Part shown: one piece after another, positions 46,714-55,135 of the stretch | Layout: each line of letters begins with the position of its first letter | Numbering within the stretch: the stretch's first letter is position 1 | DNA from: an uncultured Anaeromyxobacter sp. | GTDB taxonomy: Bacteria; Myxococcota; Myxococcia; Myxococcales; Anaeromyxobacteraceae | Assembly (NCBI GenBank): GCA_903874275.1 | Contig: CAIQRS010000253.1 | Span: 1 to 64,000 of the forward strand | Length of the DNA stretch: 64,000 bases | Direction of reading: 5' to 3' | Translations under genes and position numbers: made by a program | The notes under the pieces: generated by a model | Seen by the model: the letters and a program-made list of their open reading frames with translations, nothing else | Databases searched by the model: none | Told to the model about the DNA's origin: nothing

Positions 46714-47601
46714 ATGGAGCACGCACGGCTGGTGGATGCGATGGAGGCCCTGGTCCTGGACCTCCAGGGGGCGATCGTGGCCGCGATCGAGGCGGCCGAC
46801 GGCGCCGGGCGCTTCGCCCGGGACGCCTGGCAGCGCCCCGGCGGCGGGGGCGGCGTGACCCGCGTCCTCGCCGGGGGCGCCCTGGTCGAGAAGGGCGGCG
46901 TCAACGTGTCCCGGGTGCACGGCCCGGTACCGCCCCGGATGGCGGCGCGCCTGCCCGGGGACGGCGACACCTTCGCTGCGGTGGGGCTCTCTCTCGTCCT
47001 CCACCCGCGCAGCCCGTGGGTCCCCACCACGCACATGAACGTCCGGCTGCTGGCCCGGGGGGCGAAGGCCTGGTTCGGCGGAGGGGCCGACCTGACGCCG
47101 TACTACCTCTTCGAGGAGGACGCCGCCTGGTTCCACGGGGAGCTCCGCGGGGCCTGCGAGCGCCACCGCCCGGGCAGCTACGCGGAGTGGAAGCGGACCT
47201 GCGACTCCTACTTCTTCCTCCCGCACCGGGGCGAGCACCGGGGCGTGGGCGGGATCTTCTTCGAGGACCTGGGCGGCGATCCGTGGAAGGAGCTCTCGCT
47301 CGTGGAGGACGTGGGGCGCTCCTTCCTCCGGGCCTGGCTGCCCATCGCCGAGCGGCGCCGGGCGCTCGCCTGGGGCGATCGGGAGCGGGAGTGGCAGGAG
47401 ATCCGCCGGGGGCGCTACGTGGAGTTCAACCTGCTCCACGACCGCGGGACGGTCTTCGGCCTGGAGACGGGCGGGCGCACCGAGTCGATCCTCATGTCCC
47501 TCCCGCCGCGGGTGCAGTGGCGCTACGACCACCACCCGGAGCCGGGCAGCGAGGAGGAGCGGCTCCTCCAGGTGATCCGGACCCCTCGCGACTGGGCGTG
47601 A
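46714..47601 (+). CDS. hemF: Oxygen-dependent coproporphyrinogen III oxidase
   Basis: 295 residues with the HemF signatures WQRPGGGGGVTRVL, GGVNVSRVHG, PTTHMNVRLL, FGGGADLTPYYLFEEDA and WEIRRG-type C-terminus (RYVEFNLLHDRGTVFGLETGGRTESILMSLPP). It makes protoporphyrinogen IX using O2. With hemA on the opposite strand it fits the heme demand of this region, and it implies the organism meets oxygen. Confidence 0.96.
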   Translation: MEHARLVDAMEALVLDLQGAIVAAIEAADGAGRFARDAWQRPGGGGGVTRVLAGGALVEKGGVNVSRVHGPVPPRMAARLPGDGDTFAAVGLSLVLHPRSPWVPTTHMNVRLLARGAKAWFGGGADLTPYYLFEEDAAWFHGELRGACERHRPGSYAEWKRTCDSYFFLPHRGEHRGVGGIFFEDLGGDPWKELSLVEDVGRSFLRAWLPIAERRRALAWGDREREWQEIRRGRYVEFNLLHDRGTVFGLETGGRTESILMSLPPRVQWRYDHHPEPGSEEERLLQVIRTPRDWA

Positions 47602-47623
47602 TGGCGCCGCCCGGCTGGACCGG

Positions 47624-48259
47624 TCAGGCGGCGGCCGTCCTCGGTCCGAAGGCGCGGAGGAAACGGGCCACGTGCTCGTCGAGGAAGGATTCCACGTCGA
47701 GGTGCCGGACCGACGACCCGCCCAGCGCGCGCTGGTGGAGCAGCACGATCACCACCGGCGCGACCAGCTCGACGGCCGCGACCCGGACGTCGCACGGCCC
47801 GACCTCCCCGCGCGCCATGTGCAGAGCGATGCGGGCTTCCGCCGAGTGGATCGTGGGCTCGAGGAGCGTGCGCAGGTAGGCGGGGCCGAGCGCGCCGTCC
47901 CCGATGCCTTCGGTCAGCCCCAGCTCGTGGGCCCGGCCCACTCCGCGCCCCCAGCCCTCCACCAGGAACCCGAGGAACCAGCGCAGCGACTCCGGCGCCG
48001 CACCGTGCTCGGCGGTGGCTCCCTCCGCGACGTAGCGGAGCCCGAGGTCGTGGACCTGGTCCATCACGGCGACCAGCACCGCCTCCCGGTCCTCGAAGTA
48101 GTGGCGCAGCGTGGAGGGGGCCACTCCGGCGGCCAGGGCGAGCTCGCGAAAGCTCAGGCTGTGCCGACCGGACGACAATATCGTGGCGGTCAGGCGACCG
48201 ACGATTTCGGCCCTTGTCCGGCCGTAGTCCAGGTTCTTCGAGCCTGCCCTGCGTCCCAT
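47624..48259 (-). CDS. TetR-family transcriptional regulator
   Basis: 211 residues from ATG 48257-48259. N-terminal TetR helix-turn-helix (~15-62: IVGRLTATILSSGRHSLSFRELALAAGVAPSTLRHYFEDREAVLVAV) and an all-helical ligand domain. The family start here is TLRHYF instead of the usual LYxHF. It is divergent from the exbB operon and an inverted repeat lies between the two, so it probably represses that import operon and perhaps itself. Ligand unknown. Confidence 0.9.
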   Translation of the reverse strand: MGRRAGSKNLDYGRTRAEIVGRLTATILSSGRHSLSFRELALAAGVAPSTLRHYFEDREAVLVAVMDQVHDLGLRYVAEGATAEHGAAPESLRWFLGFLVEGWGRGVGRAHELGLTEGIGDGALGPAYLRTLLEPTIHSAEARIALHMARGEVGPCDVRVAAVELVAPVVIVLLHQRALGGSSVRHLDVESFLDEHVARFLRAFGPRTAAA

Positions 48260-48288
48260 TTCCCTGACCCTTCGTTTCGCTTGCCTGG

Positions 48289-48314
48289 CGACCCGCGTCA
48301 AATTAGATGGGTCG
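48289..48314. promoter_or_regulatory. Candidate TetR operator in the exbB divergent region
   Basis: CGACCC (48289-48294), 14-bp spacer, GGGTCG (48309-48314). It lies 30 bp from the TetR start and 40 bp from exbB, in an AT-richer stretch (AAATTAGAT and TTCATTATATTCAA) that probably holds both promoters. Confidence 0.4.
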
Positions 48315-48353
48315 CTCGGTTCATTATATTCAACGGATGTTCCAGGTGCACGC

Positions 48354-49007
48354 ATGCTGACGAAGCGATTCCTCGAGCTGAACCTCCTCGGCGCCGAATG
48401 GGTCAACTGGGTCCTGGTGATCGCCTCCTTCATCGGGCTGGCCATCACCATCGACCGTCTCCTGCTCTACTGGCGCACCCGGGAGCGCTTCGCCGCCCTC
48501 CAGTCCGGCCTCCAGGACGCGCTGCGCGGCCAGGATCTGGCTGCGGCCCGGTCGCTCGTCGCCGGCGACTCGCTCATCCGGAACGTGCTGCGCGCCGGCC
48601 TCGACGCCGTCGGCCGGGGCGAGCACGACCCCAAGTCGGTCGAGGAGGAGATGCTCGCCGCCCTTGCCGCCGAGCGTACCCGCTACGACGCACGCGTCGC
48701 CTGGCTCACCACCATCGCCAACATCGCGCCGCTGGTCGGATTGCTCGGCACCATCATCGGGATCGTCGGGGCCTTCTACGGCCTGGGGCAGGCCGGCACC
48801 ACACAGTCGGCCGGCAACCCCCAGGTGATGTCCTCCATCGCCGAGGCGCTGGCGTCGACCGCCTTCGGCATCTTCGTCGCCGTTCCCGGGGTGGTGGCCT
48901 ACAACCTGCTCAAGGCCCACATGGGCGTCCGGCTCCGCGAGGCCGAGTCGCTCATGCGGGAGATCCTGGCCAACCTTGCGCGGTTCGAGTCGGAGGACGT
49001 GCAGTGA
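48354..49007 (+). CDS. exbB: ExbB/TolQ-type proton channel subunit
   Basis: 217 residues, MotA/TolQ/ExbB family. First membrane helix ~17-38 (WVLVIASFIGLAITIDRLLLYW), then a cytoplasmic region and two helices in APLVGLLGTIIGIVGAFYGL and STAFGIFVAVPGVVAYNLL. With ExbD it uses proton motive force to energise TonB. First gene of the import operon; its stop overlaps the ExbD GTG. Confidence 0.93.
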   Translation: MLTKRFLELNLLGAEWVNWVLVIASFIGLAITIDRLLLYWRTRERFAALQSGLQDALRGQDLAAARSLVAGDSLIRNVLRAGLDAVGRGEHDPKSVEEEMLAALAAERTRYDARVAWLTTIANIAPLVGLLGTIIGIVGAFYGLGQAGTTQSAGNPQVMSSIAEALASTAFGIFVAVPGVVAYNLLKAHMGVRLREAESLMREILANLARFESEDVQ

Positions 49008-49441
49008 ACACCGGCGGCTTCGGCACCGACCCGGCCGACGAGCTGGTCACCGGCGTGAACATCACCCCCGTCGTCGACGTGATGCTCGTCCTGCTCATCG
49101 TCTTCCTGGTCACCTCGTCGCTCATCGTCTCGAGGAGCATCGAGGTCGAGGTCCCTCGCGCCGCCACCGGCTCCGAGACCGCGGTGGGGCTGCTCGCGCT
49201 GGTGGTGGCCTCGACCGGAGAGCTCTACGTGAACGGCCAGCGGGGCAGTGTGGACGACATCCCCCGCGCCGTGGCCGAGGCCCGCAAGCGGCTCGACGCC
49301 GGGCAGAAGCTCACCGGCTTCGTCTCGGCCGACGTGTCGGCGCCCTACGGCCGGTTCGCCGAGGTGGTGGACCGGTTGCGGCAGGAGGGCGTCACCGACA
49401 TCGCGCTCGACACCAAGCCCATCGAGGCCTCCGGGAAGTGA
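49004..49441 (+). CDS. exbD: ExbD/TolR-type proton channel subunit
   Basis: 145 residues from GTG 49004-49006, GGAGG seven bases upstream, overlapping the exbB stop. Single membrane helix with the proton-carrying Asp in NITPVVDVMLVLLIVFLVTS, then a periplasmic domain (ELYVNGQRGSVDDIPRAV, RFAEVVDRLRQEGVTDIAL). Standard length. Confidence 0.93.
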   Translation: MNTGGFGTDPADELVTGVNITPVVDVMLVLLIVFLVTSSLIVSRSIEVEVPRAATGSETAVGLLALVVASTGELYVNGQRGSVDDIPRAVAEARKRLDAGQKLTGFVSADVSAPYGRFAEVVDRLRQEGVTDIALDTKPIEASGK

Positions 49442-50172
49442 CCCGCGTCGGCAACACCTCCGTCCACGGCTGGGCGATCGCGCTCGTCGTCTACGCGGCG
49501 TTCTTCGCCTGGGTGTTCCTGGCGCCCGCGCCACGGCGCGACGCGGGGCCCCGGCGGGCCCCCACCCGCGTGACCCTGGTGGACGTCCGGCCGAAGGCGC
49601 CCGAACCCCCCCCTGCCCCACCTCCAGAGCCTCCGCGCAAGATGGAGGTGGCGAAGGGGACGGTTTCGAAGACGCCGCCCGCGCCGGCCCCCCTCCTCGC
49701 GACGCCCCCCAGCGCCACCCCGCCTCCGCCTGCGGCGCCTCGCCGCTTCGCCGTCTCGCTCGAGGCCACGATCCCCGGTGGCGGGATCGCCGTCCCCACC
49801 GCCCCGGCCGGCTCCGCACCCGCGCTCCGCGCCACGCCGGGCGGCACCAGCGACCGCGCCGACGCGCCGGCCTATTACACCGAGCCCGATTCCGCCCCCT
49901 CGCTGATCGCCCAGCCCGGCCCGGCCGAGATGCGCGCCCTCTACCCGGATGCGGCGCGCCGCTCCGGGCTCGAGGGGGACGTCCGGCTGGAGCTCGAGGT
50001 CGCGGCCAGCGGAGAGGTCACCGGATCGCGCGTGGTACGCTCCGCCGGCAATGGCTTCGACGAGGTGGCGCAGCGGCTCGTCAGGCGGTTCCGCTTCCGA
50101 CCAGCCACGCGGGCCGGCAAGGCGGTCCCGGCCACCGTGGCCTGGACGTACAAGTTCCGTCTCGAGGGGTGA
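49438..50172 (+). CDS. tonB: TonB-family energy transducer
   Basis: 244 residues from GTG 49438-49440, overlapping the exbD stop (GTGA). N-terminal membrane helix (WAIALVVYAAFFAWVFLAPAP), a long Pro/Ala-rich periplasmic spacer (~45-150) and a C-terminal TonB domain (~155-244: YPDAARRSGLEGDVRLELEVAASGEV, FDEVAQRLVRRFRFRPATRAGKAVPATVAWTYKFRL). Ends 4 bp before the receptor. Confidence 0.93.
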   Translation: MTRVGNTSVHGWAIALVVYAAFFAWVFLAPAPRRDAGPRRAPTRVTLVDVRPKAPEPPPAPPPEPPRKMEVAKGTVSKTPPAPAPLLATPPSATPPPPAAPRRFAVSLEATIPGGGIAVPTAPAGSAPALRATPGGTSDRADAPAYYTEPDSAPSLIAQPGPAEMRALYPDAARRSGLEGDVRLELEVAASGEVTGSRVVRSAGNGFDEVAQRLVRRFRFRPATRAGKAVPATVAWTYKFRLEG

Positions 50173-50176
50173 ACCG

Positions 50177-52768
50177 ATGCACCGTCCCGGCCGTACCGTG
50201 CCGCTCCTGTCGATCCTCTGGCTCCTCGCCAGCCCCGCCCACGCGGCCGCCCAGGGAGCCCAGGTCACCAAGACGGTCGAGGCTCCACCTCCACCCGCGC
50301 CCGAGCCGACGCTCGCCACCTCTCCGCGCCTGAAGGAGATCGTGCCGGCCGACGTCCCACCCGGCACGAAGTTCCCGTCGCCCGAGGTGGTGGTGGTGCT
50401 CTCCCTCGACGTCTCCGCCGAGGGCAAGGTGGAGAAGGCGTCGGTGGAGAGCGGCGCCGGCGAGCCCTTCGACTCCGCGGCCCTGTCGGCCGCGCGCCGC
50501 TTCGACTTCGAGCCCGGCCGCCTCACCACCGGTGAGCCGGTCCCGGTCACCGTGACCTTCCGGCTGCGCATCCAGGAGCCCACCGCGCCGCCTCCCGCGC
50601 CGGTGAAGCTCACCGGCTACCTCCTCGAGCGGGGCTCCCGCCTTCCCATCCCCAACGTCCCGGTCTCGGCGGTGGTGGGGCAGGAGATCGTGGCCCGCGC
50701 CACGACCGACGGCTCGGGGCGCTTCCAGATCGAGGGGCCCGCGGGGGAGTTCCGGCTGGTGGCCTCCCCTCCCGACCGGCAGAAGCTCGACCTGCTCGTG
50801 AAGGGGCAGGCCGGCGAGATCCGGGAGGAGAACTTCCTCCTCGAGGGCCTGGGAGGCCCCAACGAGACGGTGGTGAGCGCCTCGGCCATCCAGCGCGAGG
50901 TCATGAAGGACGTCCTCACCGCCGAGCAGGTCTTCACCGTCCCTGGCTCGGCCGGAGACACGCTCAAGGCGGTCCTGAACCTGCCCGGCGCGGCCCGCGC
51001 CCCCTTCGGCGCCGGGCTCCTCGTGCTGCGCGGCTCGGCCCCCGGCGACAGCAAGGTCTTCCTCGAGTCCCAGCAGATTCCGCAGCTCTACCATTTCGGA
51101 GGGATCCGCAGCACCTACGCACCGGCCTTCCTCCAGTCGGTCGAGTTCGTGCCCGGCAACTTCTCGGTGGACTACGGGCGTGCCCAGGGCGGCATCATCG
51201 ACGTGCGGGTCCGCGACCCCCGCCAGGACGGCTTCCACGGACAGGCCGACGTGAACCTGTACGACGTGGGCGTGGAGATGGAGGGCGGGCTGGGCGGCGG
51301 CTGGTCCGTGGGCGGCGCCGCCCGGCGCTCCTGGATCGACACCATCCTCCCCATCTTCCTCCCCAAGGACTCCAACCTCTCCTTCAGCACGGCCCCGCGC
51401 TTCTACGACTTCCAGTTCATCGCCAGCTGGAGCCCGGACGCCAGCCAGAAGCTCCGCCTGATCTTCTACGGGTCGATGGACCGTCTGGTGGCGCTCTTCG
51501 ACAAGCCCATGCGCGATCCGACCATCACCGGCCAGCTCGACGCGCGGGTCTCCTTCTACAACCTGCAGGCCGAGTACTCGAAGATCTTCTCCGAGCGGCT
51601 CCGCCAGGACACCTCGGTGGTGATCGGACTCCAGGAGATCAGCACCCAGATCGGTCCCCAGTACTTCTTCGATCTGAACGTGCGCCGCCTCTCCCTGCGC
51701 AGCACCTGGGCCTACGACTTCTCCTCGCAGTGGAACCTGCGGGCCGGCATCGACGCCGAGATGGGGCGGGCCGCCATCGGCGTCAACTTGCCCAACTCCA
51801 CCGGGGCGAACCCTCTGCCCCCCTCGTCGCTGCCCCAGATCGGCGCCCAGCTCACCACCATGTACTACTCGCCGGCGCTCTTCGCCGAGCTTCGCTGGGC
51901 CCCCATTCCCAACCTCTCCATCCTCCCGGGTGTCCGGGCCAACTGGTTCTCGGACATCAACCAGTGGGCCGTGGACCCGCGCCTGCTGGCCCGCTGGGAG
52001 GTCGTCCCCGGCACCGTGGTGCGCGGGGCGGTGGGCATGTACCAGCAGGCTCCCAATCCGCAGAAGACCAACTCGGCCACGGGCAACCCCTGGCTCGATC
52101 CCGAGCGCAGCCTGCAGACCAGCATCGGGGTGGGGCAGAAGTTCATGGAGGGGATCTCCCTCGACGTGACCGGCTTCTACAAGGCACTCACCCAGCAGGC
52201 CATCCCCAACTCGGCGTCGAATTACAATCCCAGCGCCCCGCGCTACACCAGCACCGGCACCGGGACGATCTACGGCGTGGAGACCCTGCTCAAGGTGGCC
52301 ATCGGCGACAGCTTCGCGGGCTGGCTGGCCTACTCCTTCCAGCGGTCGCTGCGCACCGACCCGCCCGACCTGCAGCGCCCCTACGACTTCGACCAGCCGA
52401 ACAACCTGACCGTGCTCGGCACCTACCAGCTCGGGCGCGGCTGGTCGGCCGGCGCCCGCTTCCGGCTCGTCTCGGGCAACCCCTACACCCCGGTGGTGGG
52501 GTCGGTCTTCGACTCCGCGTCGGGGGTCTTCGTGCCCGTCTACGGGGAGACCAACAGCGACCGGCTGGCCAGCTTCTGGGCCCTCGACCTGCGCGTCGAC
52601 AAGGTCTGGACCTTCAAGGACTGGACGCTGACCCTGTACCTCGACACCCAGAACGTGACCAACCGGAAGAACCAGGAGGGCTGGACCTACAACTTCGACT
52701 ACACGGAGAAGACGCCCACGACCGGACTTCCCATCCTGCCCATCCTCGGGCTGAAGGGAGAGTGGTGA
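50177..52768 (+). CDS. TonB-dependent receptor with an N-terminal TonB-like domain
   Basis: 863 residues from ATG 50177. Signal peptide (1-25); a TonB C-terminal-like domain (~50-130: VVVVLSLDVSAEGKVEKASVESG, FDSAALSAARRFDFEPGRL, VTVTFRLRI); a carboxypeptidase-regulatory-like fold (~135-210: LTGYLLERGSRLPIPNVPVSA); plug (~215-345) and outer membrane barrel to the end (last strand PTTGLPILPILGLKGEW). The N-terminal TonB-like domain is unusual and known mainly in deltaproteobacterial receptors. Substrate unknown; the operon has TetR control and an own lipoprotein. Confidence 0.9.
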   Translation: MHRPGRTVPLLSILWLLASPAHAAAQGAQVTKTVEAPPPPAPEPTLATSPRLKEIVPADVPPGTKFPSPEVVVVLSLDVSAEGKVEKASVESGAGEPFDSAALSAARRFDFEPGRLTTGEPVPVTVTFRLRIQEPTAPPPAPVKLTGYLLERGSRLPIPNVPVSAVVGQEIVARATTDGSGRFQIEGPAGEFRLVASPPDRQKLDLLVKGQAGEIREENFLLEGLGGPNETVVSASAIQREVMKDVLTAEQVFTVPGSAGDTLKAVLNLPGAARAPFGAGLLVLRGSAPGDSKVFLESQQIPQLYHFGGIRSTYAPAFLQSVEFVPGNFSVDYGRAQGGIIDVRVRDPRQDGFHGQADVNLYDVGVEMEGGLGGGWSVGGAARRSWIDTILPIFLPKDSNLSFSTAPRFYDFQFIASWSPDASQKLRLIFYGSMDRLVALFDKPMRDPTITGQLDARVSFYNLQAEYSKIFSERLRQDTSVVIGLQEISTQIGPQYFFDLNVRRLSLRSTWAYDFSSQWNLRAGIDAEMGRAAIGVNLPNSTGANPLPPSSLPQIGAQLTTMYYSPALFAELRWAPIPNLSILPGVRANWFSDINQWAVDPRLLARWEVVPGTVVRGAVGMYQQAPNPQKTNSATGNPWLDPERSLQTSIGVGQKFMEGISLDVTGFYKALTQQAIPNSASNYNPSAPRYTSTGTGTIYGVETLLKVAIGDSFAGWLAYSFQRSLRTDPPDLQRPYDFDQPNNLTVLGTYQLGRGWSAGARFRLVSGNPYTPVVGSVFDSASGVFVPVYGETNSDRLASFWALDLRVDKVWTFKDWTLTLYLDTQNVTNRKNQEGWTYNFDYTEKTPTTGLPILPILGLKGEW

Positions 52769-53625
52769 TGAACCGCTCCCTCGCCGCCTCGCTCCTCGCC
52801 GCCTCGCTCCTCACGGCCGGCTGCACCAACGACTTCGCCCCCCAGGGCGACCTTCTCGGACTCCGGGTGCTGGCGCTCGTGGCCAACCCGCTCGAGCTCG
52901 CCCCCGGGCAGCCGGTGACCATCCAGCCCAGGAACTACCTGCCGCCCGGCTCCACCGTCGTGGAGCAGCGCTGGACCTTCTGCCCCATCAGCGCGGGGGC
53001 GGTGGCCGCCTACGCCTGCGCGGTCCCGCAGTGCGAGGTGGACGTCCCCGCATCCCCGGACGGATCGATCACCACGAACCCGACCACGAAACTCCTGGAG
53101 TGCCTGAAGGTCATCAACCCCGACCTCCCGCCGGGCGTCCTCCCTCCCAGCGTCCCCGACCAGTTGCAGACCGTCTTCCGCTACCGGGTCGCCACCGACG
53201 ACGCGGTGTCGCGCGAGGCGGTGCTCCAGATCCCGCAGTGGACCCGGCGCGCCCCGTCCGATCCCAACCTCCCGCCGGTGATCCTCGGGGTCGAGATCGG
53301 CGGCCAGCCCGCGCGGGTGGGCGTGCCCACCCCTCCGCTGCCGGTGGACGGGCTGCTGCCCGTTCGCCTCCTCATCGATCCACTCAGCGTCCAGACCTAC
53401 GTGGACGCGGCCGGGGTCACCCAGACCGAGACCATGACCGGCTACTTCTACACGACCGCCGGGACCTTCAGCGCGGGCATCACCACGGGCACGGACACCA
53501 CCACCGACCTGGAGGGCACCGGCCTTCTGCCCGGCCAGACCACGGCCGAGGTCTGGGTGGTCGCGCTCGACCTGCGCGGCGGCCAGGCGGTCGCCGGCCC
53601 CTTCACCGTTCCGATCGGCCCGTAG
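52768..53625 (+). CDS. Lipoprotein of the TonB import operon
   Basis: 285 residues, ATG sharing one base with the receptor stop. Lipobox LLTAGC at ~14-19, then two Ig-like or beta-sandwich parts: FAPQGDLLGLRVLALVANPLELAPGQPVTIQP and VILGVEIGGQ, ending with WVVALDLRGGQAVAGPFTVPIG. Probably an outer membrane partner of the receptor, or a surface binding protein. No family recognised. Confidence 0.75.
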   Translation: MNRSLAASLLAASLLTAGCTNDFAPQGDLLGLRVLALVANPLELAPGQPVTIQPRNYLPPGSTVVEQRWTFCPISAGAVAAYACAVPQCEVDVPASPDGSITTNPTTKLLECLKVINPDLPPGVLPPSVPDQLQTVFRYRVATDDAVSREAVLQIPQWTRRAPSDPNLPPVILGVEIGGQPARVGVPTPPLPVDGLLPVRLLIDPLSVQTYVDAAGVTQTETMTGYFYTTAGTFSAGITTGTDTTTDLEGTGLLPGQTTAEVWVVALDLRGGQAVAGPFTVPIGP

Positions 53626-53645
53626 CCCCCCCCCGGGAGTCCCGC

Positions 53646-53906
53646 ATGCCCAGCGTGAGGATCTACTCGAAGAAGCAGTGCCCCTTCTGCGTGAGGGCCA
53701 AGGCGCTGCTCGACCGCAAGGGGATCGCCTACGAGGAGATCGACGCCGAGCACGACGACGCGCTGCGCGCCTGGCTCGTCGAGGCCACCGGCCAGCGCAC
53801 CGTGCCCCAGATCTTCGTGGGCGATCGGTCGCTCGGAGGATTCTCCGACATCGACGCCCTCGACCGGCAGGGAAAGCTCGACGCCATCCTGCGCGGCGAG
53901 GGCTAG
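53646..53906 (+). CDS. grxC: Glutaredoxin
   Basis: 86 residues with the dithiol site CPFC near 12-15, the cis-Pro TVPQIFVGD and GGFSDIDALDRQGKL. Typical GrxC length. It reduces disulfides with glutathione or a similar thiol. Its stop overlaps the convergent MFS gene stop (shared CTAG). Confidence 0.93.
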   Translation: MPSVRIYSKKQCPFCVRAKALLDRKGIAYEEIDAEHDDALRAWLVEATGQRTVPQIFVGDRSLGGFSDIDALDRQGKLDAILRGEG

Positions 53907-55135
53907 GAAACCGCCCGGGCCTCCGCGCCCCGCTCCTCGGCCTCGCGCCGCAGGACCCGGGGCTGCACCGCGGCGAGCAGGAGCGGCAGCGCCACCGCCA
54001 TCGCCCCGGAGAAGGCCGCCACCTTCCACATCCCCAGGAGGGCGCCTCCCTCCCCGGTCGAGAGCAGCGCCGAGGAGAGCAGGGCCCCGCCGGCGGAGGC
54101 CAGGTGCTGTACGGCCGACTGGGTGGACTGGAAGCGCGCCCGCTCCGAGGCCCGCGGCACCCGCGAGGCCAGCGTCGAGAGGGATGGATTCCGGACCGAG
54201 TTGGCCAGGATGAAGAGGATGAAGATCGCCCAGGCCGGGAGGAGCGGCGCCGGCGGCGCGAAGTCGAGCGCCAGGTTGAGCAGCAGGACCACCGTCCCCG
54301 CCGCCGCCGTCCGCGGGGCGCCGAAGCGATCGACGGCTCGCCCCACCACCCGGAGAACCGCGAAGGAGAGCACCCCCCCGGCCATGTAGAGGAAGCCGAG
54401 CCGGTCGCGGGGGAGTCCGGCGTTGAACTGGAGGAAGGCTGCCAGGTTCGGGACCAGGGCGAAGGTTCCGGCCATGGCCGTGGCCGTCGCCGAGAGGCTG
54501 AGCAGCGCCGCCGGCTCCCGAAGGAAGGCGTAGCCCCGCGCCGCGGCGGCCCGGGCGTGCACGAGATGGCCGCGCATGGGCGGCATGAGGAAGAGCGCAC
54601 CGGCGGCGACGACCACTCCCATGCCGGCCACCGCCAGGAACGGAGTGCGCCACCCGCCGGCCTGGGCCATCCAGAGTCCGGCCGGCACCCCGACCACGGT
54701 GGCCACCGAGAACGCCCCCATGACCAGCCCCATGGCGCGGCCGCGCCGCTCCGGGGGCACGGTGTCGGCGACGATGGCGAAGGCGAGCGAGGTCGCCGGC
54801 CCCCCGAAGAGCCCGGCCACCACACGCGCGGCGAGCAGCGTCCACAGCCCCGTGGCCAGCCCCGCCGCGGCCGTCGCAGCCACCAGCCCCGCCATGGCCA
54901 CGGCGAGCGCCGAGCGCCGGTCGAACCGGTCGAGGAACCCGGAGCCGGCCGCCCCCGCCGCGGCCGCCGCCAGCGTGTAGCTGCCGGTGACGAGGCCGAG
55001 GCTGGACATGGGGATCCCCAGCGCGGCGGCGAAATCCGGCCCCAGCGGGACGACCATGACGAAGTCGAGGACGTTGACGAACTGGACCGCCGCCACCAGC
55101 AGCAGCACGTTCCGCTCCCGGCGAGGGGGCGTCAC
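53903..55135 (-). CDS. MFS transporter (drug-efflux type)
   Basis: 410 residues from GTG 55133-55135, overlapping the upstream regulator stop (GTGA). Twelve membrane helices. The start VLLLVAAVQFVNVLDFVMVVPLGPDFAAALG and the segments GFLDRFDRRSALA and PPERRGRAMGLVMGAFSVATVVGVPAGLWMA are typical of the DHA1 arabinose/chloramphenicol-efflux group. Translational coupling to a B12-type MerR-like regulator suggests its expression is tied to that regulator. Confidence 0.88.
   Translation of the reverse strand: MTPPRRERNVLLLVAAVQFVNVLDFVMVVPLGPDFAAALGIPMSSLGLVTGSYTLAAAAAGAAGSGFLDRFDRRSALAVAMAGLVAATAAAGLATGLWTLLAARVVAGLFGGPATSLAFAIVADTVPPERRGRAMGLVMGAFSVATVVGVPAGLWMAQAGGWRTPFLAVAGMGVVVAAGALFLMPPMRGHLVHARAAAARGYAFLREPAALLSLSATATAMAGTFALVPNLAAFLQFNAGLPRDRLGFLYMAGGVLSFAVLRVVGRAVDRFGAPRTAAAGTVVLLLNLALDFAPPAPLLPAWAIFILFILANSVRNPSLSTLASRVPRASERARFQSTQSAVQHLASAGGALLSSALLSTGEGGALLGMWKVAAFSGAMAVALPLLLAAVQPRVLRREAEERGAEARAVS

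Noticed and set aside
45736-47535. A 599-codon minus-strand frame opposite purU and hemF
   Set aside because: Antisense to two conserved enzymes, with no domain and a composition typical of shadow frames.
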